Program-made: the position numbers and the translations under genes
The notes under the pieces: model-generated
What the model was told of the DNA's origin: nothing
Database searches by the model: none
Seen by the model: only the letters and a program-made list of their open reading frames with translations
Shown here: positions 33,083 to 42,057 of the stretch, in pieces
Layout of the letters: each line of letters opens with the position of its first letter
Position numbering within the stretch: the first letter of the stretch is position 1
NCBI RefSeq assembly: GCF_000149955.1
Contig: NC_030991.1
Span: 36,851 to 81,219 of the forward strand
Reading direction: 5' to 3'
DNA length: 44,369 bases
DNA from: Fusarium oxysporum f. sp. lycopersici 4287
Taxonomy: Eukaryota; Ascomycota; Sordariomycetes; Hypocreales; Nectriaceae

Positions 33083-33931
33083 TTGGGTCCTGATACATAA
33101 AATCGTGGCCCGTGCACACAACGCACCCAGCTGAGGGTGTGCGGAGTTCGAACCCACCTGATAACGACCCTCGCGGTTACGTCACATGTACCCCACATAT
33201 TCCAACTAGCCCAACTCAAGGAATCTGCCGATCAGTGCCAAGATAATTAAATCACGACAACCTCACTGATCCCCAGGATCAGCTATAAGTATAGACCACA
33301 TTCATTAGCACTTTCATAAATTCTAGCGCGCCAGCTATTAATAAAACTTCTCTACGATAATAAGCCTTACCCACATTACTTGTCAATCAAGAGATATGAT
33401 AATACTTCGCTTAGCTCAGTATCACAGCCTGCAATCCTACCAATATAAACCTAGTACGGACTGGTTTACCCCTTGGGAAACCGAACCGTCATACTGCCAC
33501 AGTCTGGCAAACCTGCCGGGCCACATTTGCCGGGCTACATCCGCCGCGACTACCTTCTTCGATTCGGTATTGCTGAGAAAGAAAAAGCCGATCACGTGTT
33601 CTTCATCCGTCAACTCCGGTTATTGAATACTAGCATACGGCTGTTTCTATAGCTGCATTGCGGTTTAGGGCTATACTTGGCACCTGCTTATGAAATGTAG
33701 GTCGTGCTCATCGTAAACCTTTTCGATCATGGACTTCTCACAATACGTTGCACGTCCCAGTGGCGTAGACGCCTTAACCAAGCATCAGATAGCCCAGTTC
33801 TTCCGTTGGCTTTTATCAATAACGGAGGATGAATGTCAGAGCATAGCTTCTAGGCTCTTGGGAAATAACGTATCTCCCACCCCCCTCTAGGGCCAGTTCA
33901 GCTACACTGTTACTGCTCAATTATTGGGATG
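33083..33931. other. Intergenic, right flank of MULE copy 2
   Basis: 33083-33115 is a partial dispersed-repeat unit (TTGGGTCCTGATACATAAAA then TGGCCCGTGCAC). Beyond it I see no supported gene. The motif GAGTTCGAACCC near 33144 resembles a polymerase III box B, but no tRNA fold was found around it. Confidence 0.4.
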
Positions 33932-34420
33932 CCTACTCTTCTATTCCTAATTGTCGTGTACCCCTAATTGTCGCGTACCCCCTGTTTATTTCTCACGTGT
34001 TTGTTTATCTCCCGTCTATTCCCACATGACCATACTATCCCTTTGACCGGCATAGCCCTTCACTGGTGTATTAACCCCACGTACATGAACGTTACAAACT
34101 TTTGACAGGCAAAGAGTAAGAGATAGGAGTCACTTCTCTGTATGACTTGACTTTTTACAGAAGTAAACTCTCTAATCTGAACCAATTACCAACCACTATA
34201 AGCCCTGTATAACTGCTGAAGTACAAATTGGCTGGTACTGGCTGATTGTTATACCATGATTGGTCAAATGTCATTATAGTGACCCCTCTGAAGGGCTATG
34301 CCGGTCAAAGGGATAGTGACTTATGTTTTTTCATTTCGATCAACAGTCTGCGGGCGCATTACTTAGGCGTGTAAACACGCGTAAACGCGTACTACAGCTT
34401 CCTTACATCATCTACTCTCT
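33932..34420 (+). repeat. 5' region of a zinc-finger element, MITE-interrupted copy
   Basis: 33932-34033 and 34318-34420 together match 17147-17330; the interruption is exactly the MITE at 34034-34317. An extra TAATTGTCGCGTACCCC unit is present near 33962. It leads into the zinc-finger frame at 34509, so it is probably the upstream region of that gene family. Confidence 0.6.
34034..34317. mobile_element. MITE with perfect 28-bp TIR (284 bp)
   Basis: It begins ACTATCCCTTTGACCGGCAT and ends with its exact reverse complement; the match extends over 28 bp. No coding capacity. Comparison with the uninterrupted sequence at 17147-17330 shows it as a clean insertion. A target duplication is not obvious. 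Confidence 0.85.
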
Positions 34421-34508
34421 TTGCTGTAATTTCAATTCGAGGTTTCCTCCAACGATCTTTAAAAGCTCGTGCCACCAAAAGGCTAGTGGACTATAAACCA
34501 CTTTCACT

Positions 34509-34775
34509 ATGGAACTTGAAGATATCTTTTACTATGATCTTTCTTGGCGTATCATTGTTTGCAAACAGTGTCGCGTTGTACCGCAAACCAATATCGCTCG
34601 GCATATCCGACGGCACCACAATGCGACACGTGCCTACTGTACCAAGGTTGAAGGAAAACGCGTCGCATTATTCAATTTTCGTCCGTGCCAACCCAGACCG
34701 CCCTTGTGTTCTCCCAGCGTTCTTCCGAAAAAATCATCCCTAGCTTCTACGCTTTTGATAGAGAGACCGGTTTGA
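34509..34775 (+). pseudogene. DUF3505/OrsD-like N-terminal zinc-finger fragment
   Basis: From ATG 34509: MELEDIFYYDLSWRIIVCKQ followed by CRVVPQTNIARHIRRHH, a C-x2-C...H-x3/4-H finger at the position where the other family members have theirs. After about residue 50 the frame degenerates (Pro/Ser-rich, no second finger) and stops at 34775. No remaining part of the gene is seen downstream. Confidence 0.6.
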
Positions 34776-35263
34776 CAAAAATAGCCTGTTGTTTATCTAT
34801 TTTCTGTCCGCGCACTCGTCCCTTCTCAATACTCCACTATGTCGACTTCCCGTTGTCACTATCCATTTCATACTACTATCCTTTGCCTTTTAGTCTCCAG
34901 CCTAGTATCAGGATAAAGAGGAATAGAAAAAGAGCATTAAGAAGTAGTAGCAGCAAAAGTGAGGGTTGACATTATGGACCCGATACCTATAGATATAGAC
35001 GAAAGTATTCATAGAGACCTTAACAAGGAAGGCAATGAGCAGATCTAAATTCTTAAATAACAAGGACTAGATGTCTAACAGGAGAGCGCTGGGCTTTAAA
35101 ATGACTACATTAGACTGACTGCTATTGTTTAGCAGAGGCTCAAAAGGCAAATTCGAGTCCAGCGCTGGTGAGCCTAAAGCATCCTATCTTTCGACGAAAA
35201 GCTGCGTCATGTACATGTCGGCATAACCTTCGCATCGCCGTATCCAAAAATCGCAATTCATTC
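34776..35263. other. Intergenic
   Basis: No gene was supported. 35085-35165 has a tRNA-like flavour (AATTCGAGTCC preceded and followed by AGCGCTGG), but no cloverleaf could be made. Confidence 0.35.
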
Positions 35264-35888
35264 CAGGGTTGCAAACAAATAAATCAGATCCAAATCTATT
35301 CAAATCAAATCAAATTTATCCAAATCAAATCAAATCAAATCGAGCTAAAATTTATCCAAATCAAATCAAATCCGGACGTCCGATTTATTTTGGATATTTG
35401 AATTCATTAGGATAGCGTATTGTCCAATCAGCGCTCGTGCCAGACGGGCCAGTAGCCCCACTTTTGCGCTGAGACCCTGCCTATTTTGGTAACTGGGCCC
35501 CTACCTCCCAGTTTAACTGCCATAGTTTTTTGGCTTTGATGCCGCCCATTGCAAGGTGAAGACTCCAGGAAATGGTCAAATATCCACGTCTGTCACGAGT
35601 AGCGATTGATCTCTTTTCAATTCATTGCGACATCTTCCGAGGCAAAGCGAATATTCAGTCTCGCAGGGCAGATGGTTAGAGCTCAGTGACCGACTCCAGG
35701 CGGACATGGAAGCAGATCAATGCATCTCATCGTGGGGGAAAGGTGGGGCTATCCAAATAATCAAATCGATCCAAATCGATCCAAATCAAATCAAATCAAA
35801 TCAAATCAAATCAAATCGATCATTTTTATATCCAAATCAAATCAAATTGAATGCCCGATTTGATTTGATTTATTTGTTTGCAACCCTG
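35264..35888. mobile_element. Non-autonomous hAT-like element (625 bp, 8-bp TSD)
   Basis: Ends are CAGGGTTGCAAACAAATAAA (left) and its reverse complement (right), with the perfect 8-bp duplication ATTCATTC at 35256-35263 and 35889-35896. The subterminal regions are arrays of ATCAAATCAAATC pentamers on both sides. There is no transposase. The array style resembles the subterminal CAAAT repeats of the hAT at 8615-11723, but the terminal bases differ. Confidence 0.88.
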
Positions 35889-35934
35889 ATTCATTCCGCT
35901 ACGAAATCTTGTTGGTGTATCTATCCAAGTTTCC

Positions 35935-37426
35935 CTAGCAAGAGAGTAACAGCTCTTTCAGCCAGGGCCAATATGACTCTTCCACCCACTGTCTCAAGAC
36001 CTGCAGCGCACAGACCAGTTTATATATCTCTTTTGTGTCTTTCGTGCTGCCCAGAGCTTTCTTTTCGTAAAACTGAACCCTGGAGTTTTCGAAAGTGCTT
36101 ATAGTCAACCACCACTCATGCCCGTTGATGATGATACCAGGCAGAAACTCTGGCAGGTTGAACCGTGTGTCACTATTGGACGGTTCAGCATCTGTCTCTT
36201 CCGGCTGCAAAAGCGGTTCGACAAATAGCTGCGTTTCGGGCTGCTGGCTAAACTGCTCATCGGCTTCAACTTCTTTAGTGGTAGCCAGATTCTGCTCTTC
36301 AACCTGTTTCTGTAATGTTCTCATCTTTTCATTTTCTTGTTGGGTTTGGATAAGTGTGCGGAGAAAAGCCCAGTGAGCTGTCTGCCATACCCCCATCTGT
36401 AGTTTCGCAACCTCAAACCCTTCACTCGGCTTTTTGGTTTCTATCCCGATTGCGACTGGTTGGTGCTGCAAACCGATGACATTCATAAAGTTGAACATCA
36501 GTCCAGGTAGTTGACCGGCAAGACGCTGGATGGCAATGGCTGCTGGTGAAAGTGACTGAGACCTGGTGTCGTTTTCGGGGCAGATATGAACACAAAAGTC
36601 GATCTTTTTAGAGGGCCCAGGTACCGAAGACTGATATTCAGGAAGAATCGCCGCATTGATGCTGGAATAGGTTAGGTCTAAGCAGTCTGGCAGCAGCTAT
36701 CGATACTTACCAGTTCTTTATGCGAATTAACTGATCTCGTAATCTCTGATTCTTTTCACGAAAAGCAAACTTCAAAATGGGCGCGTGAACGTCTTGATTC
36801 CACGAAGCTTCATGTTCATGTTCCGAGTTACAGGTGATGGCGCTGTCGAGGATATCAATCACTAGTTCGACTGGTGGCGTAGGTCCAAGTTCATCTCGAG
36901 TCTCCGAGTAGTAGTGAGCTCCGCCTTCAGTCCAGTCAAAATCGAGATCGTACTTCTCGGCCGCCGCATGTAGATTGAACTTTTCTGTTGAAGAAATGAT
37001 GGAAATGCCATCCGCAATGGTGTTCATCTTGGAAAAAAGATTTCTTAGGGTTTTCGGCTTATGAGAGAGCTGTGCTAGGTCTTTGAAATCAGGTCCATTG
37101 GGCTGCATCTTATAGAGCTGGAATTGTTTCGTTGGAGAGAATCTTCCTGATCCAGTCGCTGATACATCAGAAGGCGGAAAACTGTGTTCGCTCTGAAAAT
37201 TCCGAGACCTTTTTGAGGGCGATACTGTCCCAGCATCTATGCGTCCCTTGCGTTTCCCCGGGCTCATATCTCTTGCGACTGAGCCCGACATTGTAGGTGA
37301 GTCTGATGGGTCTGGAGTTGGTGGATTGAGGCGCGGTCGCTTGGCTGGGCCCGGGCCTTCTTGATGGGAGGAATGAGATTCTGATGGTATCTTCGCTAGC
37401 CAATCGAGAATGCTCGAGTTTGGCAT
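35935..37426 (-). CDS. PD-(D/E)XK nuclease-like domain protein (intact, two exons)
   Basis: ATG at 37426. Exon 1 37426-36711, intron 36662-36710 (49 nt, GTAAGTATCG, CTAAC branch, TTCCAG), exon 2 36661-35935: 480 residues without a break. The N-terminal 130 residues are basic and low-complexity (GKRKGRID, SPSKRSRN), suggesting nuclear localisation. The core shows the acidic residue in KKIDFCVHICPE and the E-x-K in AIGIETKK, with an intervening helix and the same GVWQTAHWAFLR and EESYWPWL blocks as the paralogue at 13060-14378. A long Glu/Gln linker replaces a short loop there. Function unknown to me; the fold predicts DNA binding or cleavage. The hAT-like element ends 46 bp beyond the stop. 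Confidence 0.82.
36662..36710 (-). other. Intron of the intact PD-(D/E)XK-like gene
   Basis: 49 nt with donor GTAAGT, branch ACCTAAC and acceptor TTCCAG. It joins IRIKN to CINAAILPEYQ in frame. Confidence 0.85.
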
Positions 37427-38197
37427 GTTGCGTGATGGAATGGCTGTCTATCGTTATCGAGACTGATGAATATTGTTGATGTTTGATGACGAAATGAAAT
37501 TAGCTTGTTTATTATTTGTTATTGGCTTCGAAGAGAATTACGTGTCAGTGCTTATCTTATCAAAGTGTTGGCGGGGTAGCGTGGGATTGACCACTCGGCT
37601 TTAACATTAAGTCTTAAACCCGGCAAAGCTTGGTGGCGCCGAGAATGGTCAAGCGTCAATTTCGCATATCTCTTTGAGCGACACAAGACTGCAACAGGTC
37701 ACTCGACCCACTTGACCCATGTACAAGGAGGCTACTAAGAATTTGCCCATAGGCAGGCCTAAAAGGCTGTATGTCTCTGTAACTAGTCTACCTCTATGAT
37801 AGTATACCCTACTTATTTAGCCCCTTTAATTGGCTAATGACTACCTTTAGTTACTCTTATTGGCTACTGACCTTTTATATACAAGCTGGCTTGTGTTGGC
37901 TGCTTTGCTTACTCTGATTGGCCTGATACCCTTGTCGTGACCGCATGGCAGTCTTGTGCCTCTCAAAGAGATACAAACTTTTCTAATGGCAACCCCACCT
38001 ACCCTATTACTCGCCCAGTGGCTCCTGGCGGCTTCTCTTTTTTCGTCAACTCATCTTCATTTTAAACAAAAATTAACAACTAACATTATAAATTAATTCA
38101 TGTCTTCAGTTTAAAAAGTCATTTTGTACTATTGAATATGATACTTCGCTTATATCCAGTTCAGATATGATTCAAAATAGATCCATGGAAAGTTCTA
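37427..38197. other. Intergenic, contains a MITE
   Basis: Promoter side of the PD-(D/E)XK-like gene followed by a MITE (37667-37973) and AT-rich sequence up to the Fot/pogo element. Confidence 0.4.
37667..37973. mobile_element. MITE-like inverted-repeat element (~307 bp)
   Basis: The ends are imperfect inverted repeats: TATCTCTTTGAG-CGA-CACAAGACTGC on the left, and on the right (reverse complement) TATCTCTTTGAG-AGG-CACAAGACTGC. The TA at each end is compatible with a Tc1/mariner-type duplication. No coding capacity. It sits 240 bp upstream of the PD-(D/E)XK-like start. Confidence 0.6.
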
Positions 38198-40062
38198 TAA
38201 CGTACATGATAAGCGGGTGCAACAGACAAGCGAGTGCAACAAAAAATCCCGCAATTTACATATTCTCAACTTAATCAATTAATTTTCAACCACCAAATAT
38301 GTCAGACTTAAATATTGAGGCTAGGATTCTTCTTGCACTTCGTGCCCTTCAAAATGACCCAAAATTAAGTCTCCGACGCGCCGCAGGCATTTACCAGGTC
38401 CGTTATTGGACTTTACATCGCCGACAGAAGGGTATCCTTTCTACGCGTGATTCTATCCCAAAATCACGCAAACTATCTGATCTAGAGGAACAGATCATAG
38501 TTCAGTTCATTCTCGATCTGGATTCGCGAGGATTCCCCCCGCGACTGCATTGTGTTGAGGAGATGGCTAACCGATTGCTCGCCGACCGCGAGATGCCGCC
38601 TGTCGGCAAGCGCTGTGCCTCTAACTTCGTCAAGCGACATAAAGACCTTAAGACGCATTTTTTCCGTAAATATGACTACCAGAGAGCCAAATGTGAAGAT
38701 CCGACCATTATTCGCAACTGGTTTAGGCTCGTAGCGAATGTAATCGCCAAGTATGGCATCCGACCTGATGAAATCTATAACTTTGACGAGACTGGCTTTA
38801 TGATGGGCGTCATTGCGAGCGGAATGGTCGTCACAGGTGCTGAAAGGCGTGGAAGACCAAAATCAGTGCAGCCTGGAAACCGGGAATGGATTACAGTCAT
38901 TCAGGCGATCAATGCCGAGGGCCAAGCGATCCCGCCGTTCATCATAGGTGCGGGCCAATATCACCTCGCCAACTGGTACCGAGAAAGCAGCCTCCCGGGC
39001 GATTGGGCTATTGCGACGAGCCCTAATGGCTGGACAGATAACGAGACAGGCCTCGAGTGGCTAAAGCACTTCGACCGGTGTACTACCAAGCAATCAAAGA
39101 ATCGCTATCGTCTCTTGATCCTCGACGGACACGAGAGTCACCACTCGGTCGACTTTGAGAGATATTGCAAGGCAAATAAAATCATCACGCTTTGTATGCC
39201 GCCTCATTCGTCTCATCTGCTGCAGCCTCTTGATGTCGGGTGCTTTGGCCTGCTTAAGAAGGCTTACGGGCGAGAAATCGAACATTTGATCAGATGCTCT
39301 GTAACCCACATTTCCAAAACCGAGTTCTTCCCGGCTTTTTACACCGCCTACCAGGCCACAATGACAGAGAAAAATATTAAAGCAGCCTTTAGAGGAGCCG
39401 GATTTACTCCTCTCGATCCAGAAAGTGTAATCTCGAAGCTCGATGTGCAGCTGCAGACTCCGACGCCTGCGGAGGAGGTAGTTAACCCCTCGACCCCTTG
39501 GGTCTCAAAGACCCCAAAGACTATCCTTGAGGCCGACTCTCAGCTTGAATATCTTGAAAGGAGAATCAAAAGGCATAAAAGTAGCTCTCCAGAGTCGATT
39601 CTAGAAGCATTGAGGTCTTCTTCTAAGGGAACAAAGATAGTTATGCATAAGGTTGCCTTGTTACAGGCCAGGGTCCAAGATCTTGAACAGGCAAATGAGA
39701 TACTAAGCCGGCGGCGTAGGGCAAAAAGAACCCGGTTACAGAAAGGAGGTGTGATGACAGTAGAGGAAGGAAGGCAAGTAATTGACCAAACGGATGTTGA
39801 TGCGCAGGCGGTGGCTGGACCATCGAGAAGTGGTGGTCAAGGAGGGCCTGCGCGAAGGAAGGAAAGGCGCTGTAGAGCGTGCGACAAGACAGGACATAAT
39901 GCAAGGACCTGTCAGATAGTTGTCGCTATGTCTCTGGAAGGATATAGCGATTAATTTTACTTAGTTAATAGTCTGTTGTGTTTTTATGGCTATTTCTATT
40001 TGAGATGTTGGGATGTTGTGTTGCACTCGCTTGTCTGTTGCACCCGCTTATCATGTACGTTA
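38198..40062 (+). mobile_element. Fot/pogo-type Tc1-mariner transposon (1,865 bp), apparently intact
   Basis: 44-bp perfect TIRs start TAACGTACATGATAAGCGGG at the left and in reverse at the right, with TA on both sides (38196-38197 and 40063-40064). They enclose one uninterrupted transposase gene. The perfect TIRs and open frame suggest recent arrival. Confidence 0.93.
38299..39954 (+). CDS. Fot/pogo-type DDE_1 transposase
   Basis: 551 residues from ATG 38299. An N-terminal psq-type helix-turn-helix (SLRRAAGIYQVRYWTLHRR) is followed by a CENP-B/Tc5-type HTH (residues 55-120, ...FVKRHKDLKTHF). The DDE_1 catalytic core has Asp in IYNFDETGF, Asp in LLILDGHESH and Asp in SSHLLQPLDVG, the usual D-D-D positions. 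The C-terminus has a coiled-coil stretch (ALLQARVQDLEQANEIL), a basic patch and a CCHC knuckle (CRACDKTGHNARTC). It acts in the nucleus on its own TIRs. Length fits the pogo/Fot group. Confidence 0.95.
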   Translation: MSDLNIEARILLALRALQNDPKLSLRRAAGIYQVRYWTLHRRQKGILSTRDSIPKSRKLSDLEEQIIVQFILDLDSRGFPPRLHCVEEMANRLLADREMPPVGKRCASNFVKRHKDLKTHFFRKYDYQRAKCEDPTIIRNWFRLVANVIAKYGIRPDEIYNFDETGFMMGVIASGMVVTGAERRGRPKSVQPGNREWITVIQAINAEGQAIPPFIIGAGQYHLANWYRESSLPGDWAIATSPNGWTDNETGLEWLKHFDRCTTKQSKNRYRLLILDGHESHHSVDFERYCKANKIITLCMPPHSSHLLQPLDVGCFGLLKKAYGREIEHLIRCSVTHISKTEFFPAFYTAYQATMTEKNIKAAFRGAGFTPLDPESVISKLDVQLQTPTPAEEVVNPSTPWVSKTPKTILEADSQLEYLERRIKRHKSSSPESILEALRSSSKGTKIVMHKVALLQARVQDLEQANEILSRRRRAKRTRLQKGGVMTVEEGRQVIDQTDVDAQAVAGPSRSGGQGGPARRKERRCRACDKTGHNARTCQIVVAMSLEGYSD

Positions 40063-40706
40063 TAATAAAAAACAGTTTAATACACACTTGTATTAAACAC
40101 GTGCCCATCCCTAATCGAAGGTTAGCATTCGAACGGGTTTCCGAGGCTCTAGGCTATGATATGATGGACACCACCATTACATACCATTCGTAGCGTTAGC
40201 ATCACGCCACAACGGCGCGCAACGTGATGTGACGAGTCACTCCCCTTCAGCCGTTCAGACGCCACAGATGTTCGTGTGAGTAAATCCTATTGATCCAATT
40301 CGCTGAATACCCGGGCTTAACAATTTAACACGATTTACTCTTATGACTAACATATGACAGCTCTGAATGCAATGAAAAAGGCAGCCTCTACACGACAAGG
40401 ATCAGGTGCGGATCTTCTGGCAGGGGGATTAACAAACTTCGGGCAGATTCAATTGAGTTTGAGGGCGCCACCTTTATCGCATGACCAATGAAGACATGTC
40501 GAGACATCCCCGCAGCGTCGTTCATTTGACTACTATGATGATACGCTTTCTCTGATTTCAAAATGCACATCAGACAATATGGCTATATTTTCACGTCGAC
40601 CCTTCAGTCGCTTCGAGCGCTCTTGGGTCATTAAACCTGACTTATTCATTAAAAAAAACCATCTTCTCTGTTTAAATACCTGATGTCTACTTGAAAGTTC
40701 TTCATC
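40063..40706. other. Intergenic
   Basis: No gene seen. The last ~60 bases before 40707 (TTTAAATACC, then a short leader) are the likely promoter and leader of the next gene. Confidence 0.4.
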
Positions 40707-41354
40707 ATGTCGAACAGTTCCGAACTCCTCTACCATGTCATCCTAACAGTCATCGACTTCCATCTAGACCCTTCGGGGGCCAAACGATCCATTTACATTC
40801 TCGGCACACGTACGACACTCGACTCCGCCAAAGACTCGGCTTTCAGGGTCCTCCATACGCTGAGATACGAACCGGAAGACTTCATCGAGTACGCCGTACA
40901 TTCAAGTCACACTAGAGACTGGGCTTATGGCAATGGAGTTCTGGTCTACGCTAAGGCTCCTGCAGGTCAGGTATTCCAGATCTCTATCCAGGCTACACCC
41001 AACACTGAACAGCTTCTGGGAGACAGCGATGGATCTATCATGTTACCCCAGGGAATACCTTCGCTTTACTACGTGACGCAGACCGTCATCGACTACAATA
41101 AAGATCGAACTGGCTGCGTGCAGGAGATGCAAATAGAGGGGACTTTTGTTCACCGGGCTGATGCAAACAATGCAGCGCGTAAGCTGCTTGATCCTCTTGA
41201 TTATGCAGAGTACGACACGGCGGACAAGATGAAAGGGGAATGGCCATATGGGGATGACGTGGTTGCCCATGCAGTCGCAGAGACTGGCGAGAACACGACT
41301 GTTGAAGTAAAGACTGTTGTTGATACACATTACAAATACGAGAAGGTTGTCTAA
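40707..41354 (+). CDS. Hypothetical protein with two tandem homologous domains
   Basis: 215 residues, intronless, ATG 40707. The protein is two copies of a ~95-residue unit: residues 8-100 (LYHVILTVIDFHLDPSG...DWAYGNGVLVYAKAPAGQVF) and 115-207 (LYYVTQTVIDYNKDRTG...EWPYGDDVVAHAVAETGENT). Each ends with W-x-Y-G-(N/D)-x-V and an acidic beta-rich tail. No signal peptide or membrane segment. I do not recognise the family. An intact frame in this disturbed neighbourhood suggests it is maintained or recent. Confidence 0.75.
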   Translation: MSNSSELLYHVILTVIDFHLDPSGAKRSIYILGTRTTLDSAKDSAFRVLHTLRYEPEDFIEYAVHSSHTRDWAYGNGVLVYAKAPAGQVFQISIQATPNTEQLLGDSDGSIMLPQGIPSLYYVTQTVIDYNKDRTGCVQEMQIEGTFVHRADANNAARKLLDPLDYAEYDTADKMKGEWPYGDDVVAHAVAETGENTTVEVKTVVDTHYKYEKVV

Positions 41355-41770
41355 ACGGACTCTTTTGGTGATATGGAGTTGGTTTTAACCGATGGGGAAT
41401 GTGCATATTCTTTCCTGGCTGTATCATTAGTTGTTGAGGCTGGCAACTTGGGGATTCAACTTATTAGCATCTTTGCTTTTACTCAGACACTAGGCTATTA
41501 ATAGGTATCTCTTTCACTGCATATACTAGACATTACAATCCAGGGCATTATTATGTGACAAAGCAAAAGTCAAGATACATTAAAGAACGAGCCTATCTAC
41601 AAAGATCTGGCACTATATCCACATTGTCACCAGCAAAGGATTGACATCAAGATGCACTAATCAGCGCCCTCGTATACCGCACTGAGTAAGCACCAAGGGT
41701 TAAGTAAAGAACAGAATCAACAAAAGCAGTAGAAAACGACTCTTCCCAACCACGCGGCAATGCAACCCCA
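41355..41770. other. Convergent intergenic region
   Basis: 3' flanks of the duplicated-domain gene (plus) and the small secreted protein gene (minus). Nothing else recognised. Confidence 0.4.
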
Positions 41771-42057
41771 TCAGAAATGGAAGCCAGGGGGCACGCAATA
41801 CGGCGAGCCGTTCTGGTTGTTAAACAGGCAACCCGTCTTCGGGGGACAGACACCGGCGAACTAAAAACCGGATAAGCTTTTCCTGTCATCGACCGCCATG
41901 GAACGGAGAGACTCACTACCCAGGTGCGGTCGACATTACAGACCTGCCAGCCCTTGAGGTCGGGCGTGCACGAGTAGGTTCCAGGCGTACAGCCTTTAGG
42001 AGCTGGAGTAGCAGCTGTGATGGCAGCCATAGTGGTGAGAAGAGGGATAACCTTCAT
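41771..42057 (-). CDS. Small secreted cysteine-rich protein (effector-like), spliced
   Basis: ATG 42057; exon 1 42057-41917, intron 41861-41916 (56 nt, GTGAGT, TTTTTAG), exon 2 41860-41771: 76 residues. Residues 1-17 form a signal peptide (MKVIPLLTTMAAITAATPA). The mature part has six cysteines in a CTPGTYSC...GWQVC...CPPKTGC...SPYC pattern, enough for three disulfides. The unspliced frame instead runs on to 41647 without more cysteines in this pattern, which supports the intron. Small secreted proteins of this kind are frequent among fungal effectors, but the role here is inference. No relative is named because I do not recognise one with certainty. Confidence 0.75.

Noticed and set aside
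33100..33160. tRNA or SINE with box B-like GAGTTCGAACCC
   Set aside because: TTCGAA is palindromic, and I could not form acceptor or T stems on either strand; no poly-T terminator was noted.
35085..35170. tRNA-like segment with AATTCGAGTCC
   Set aside because: The flanking AGCGCT matches pair with themselves, but the D, anticodon and T arms do not fold.
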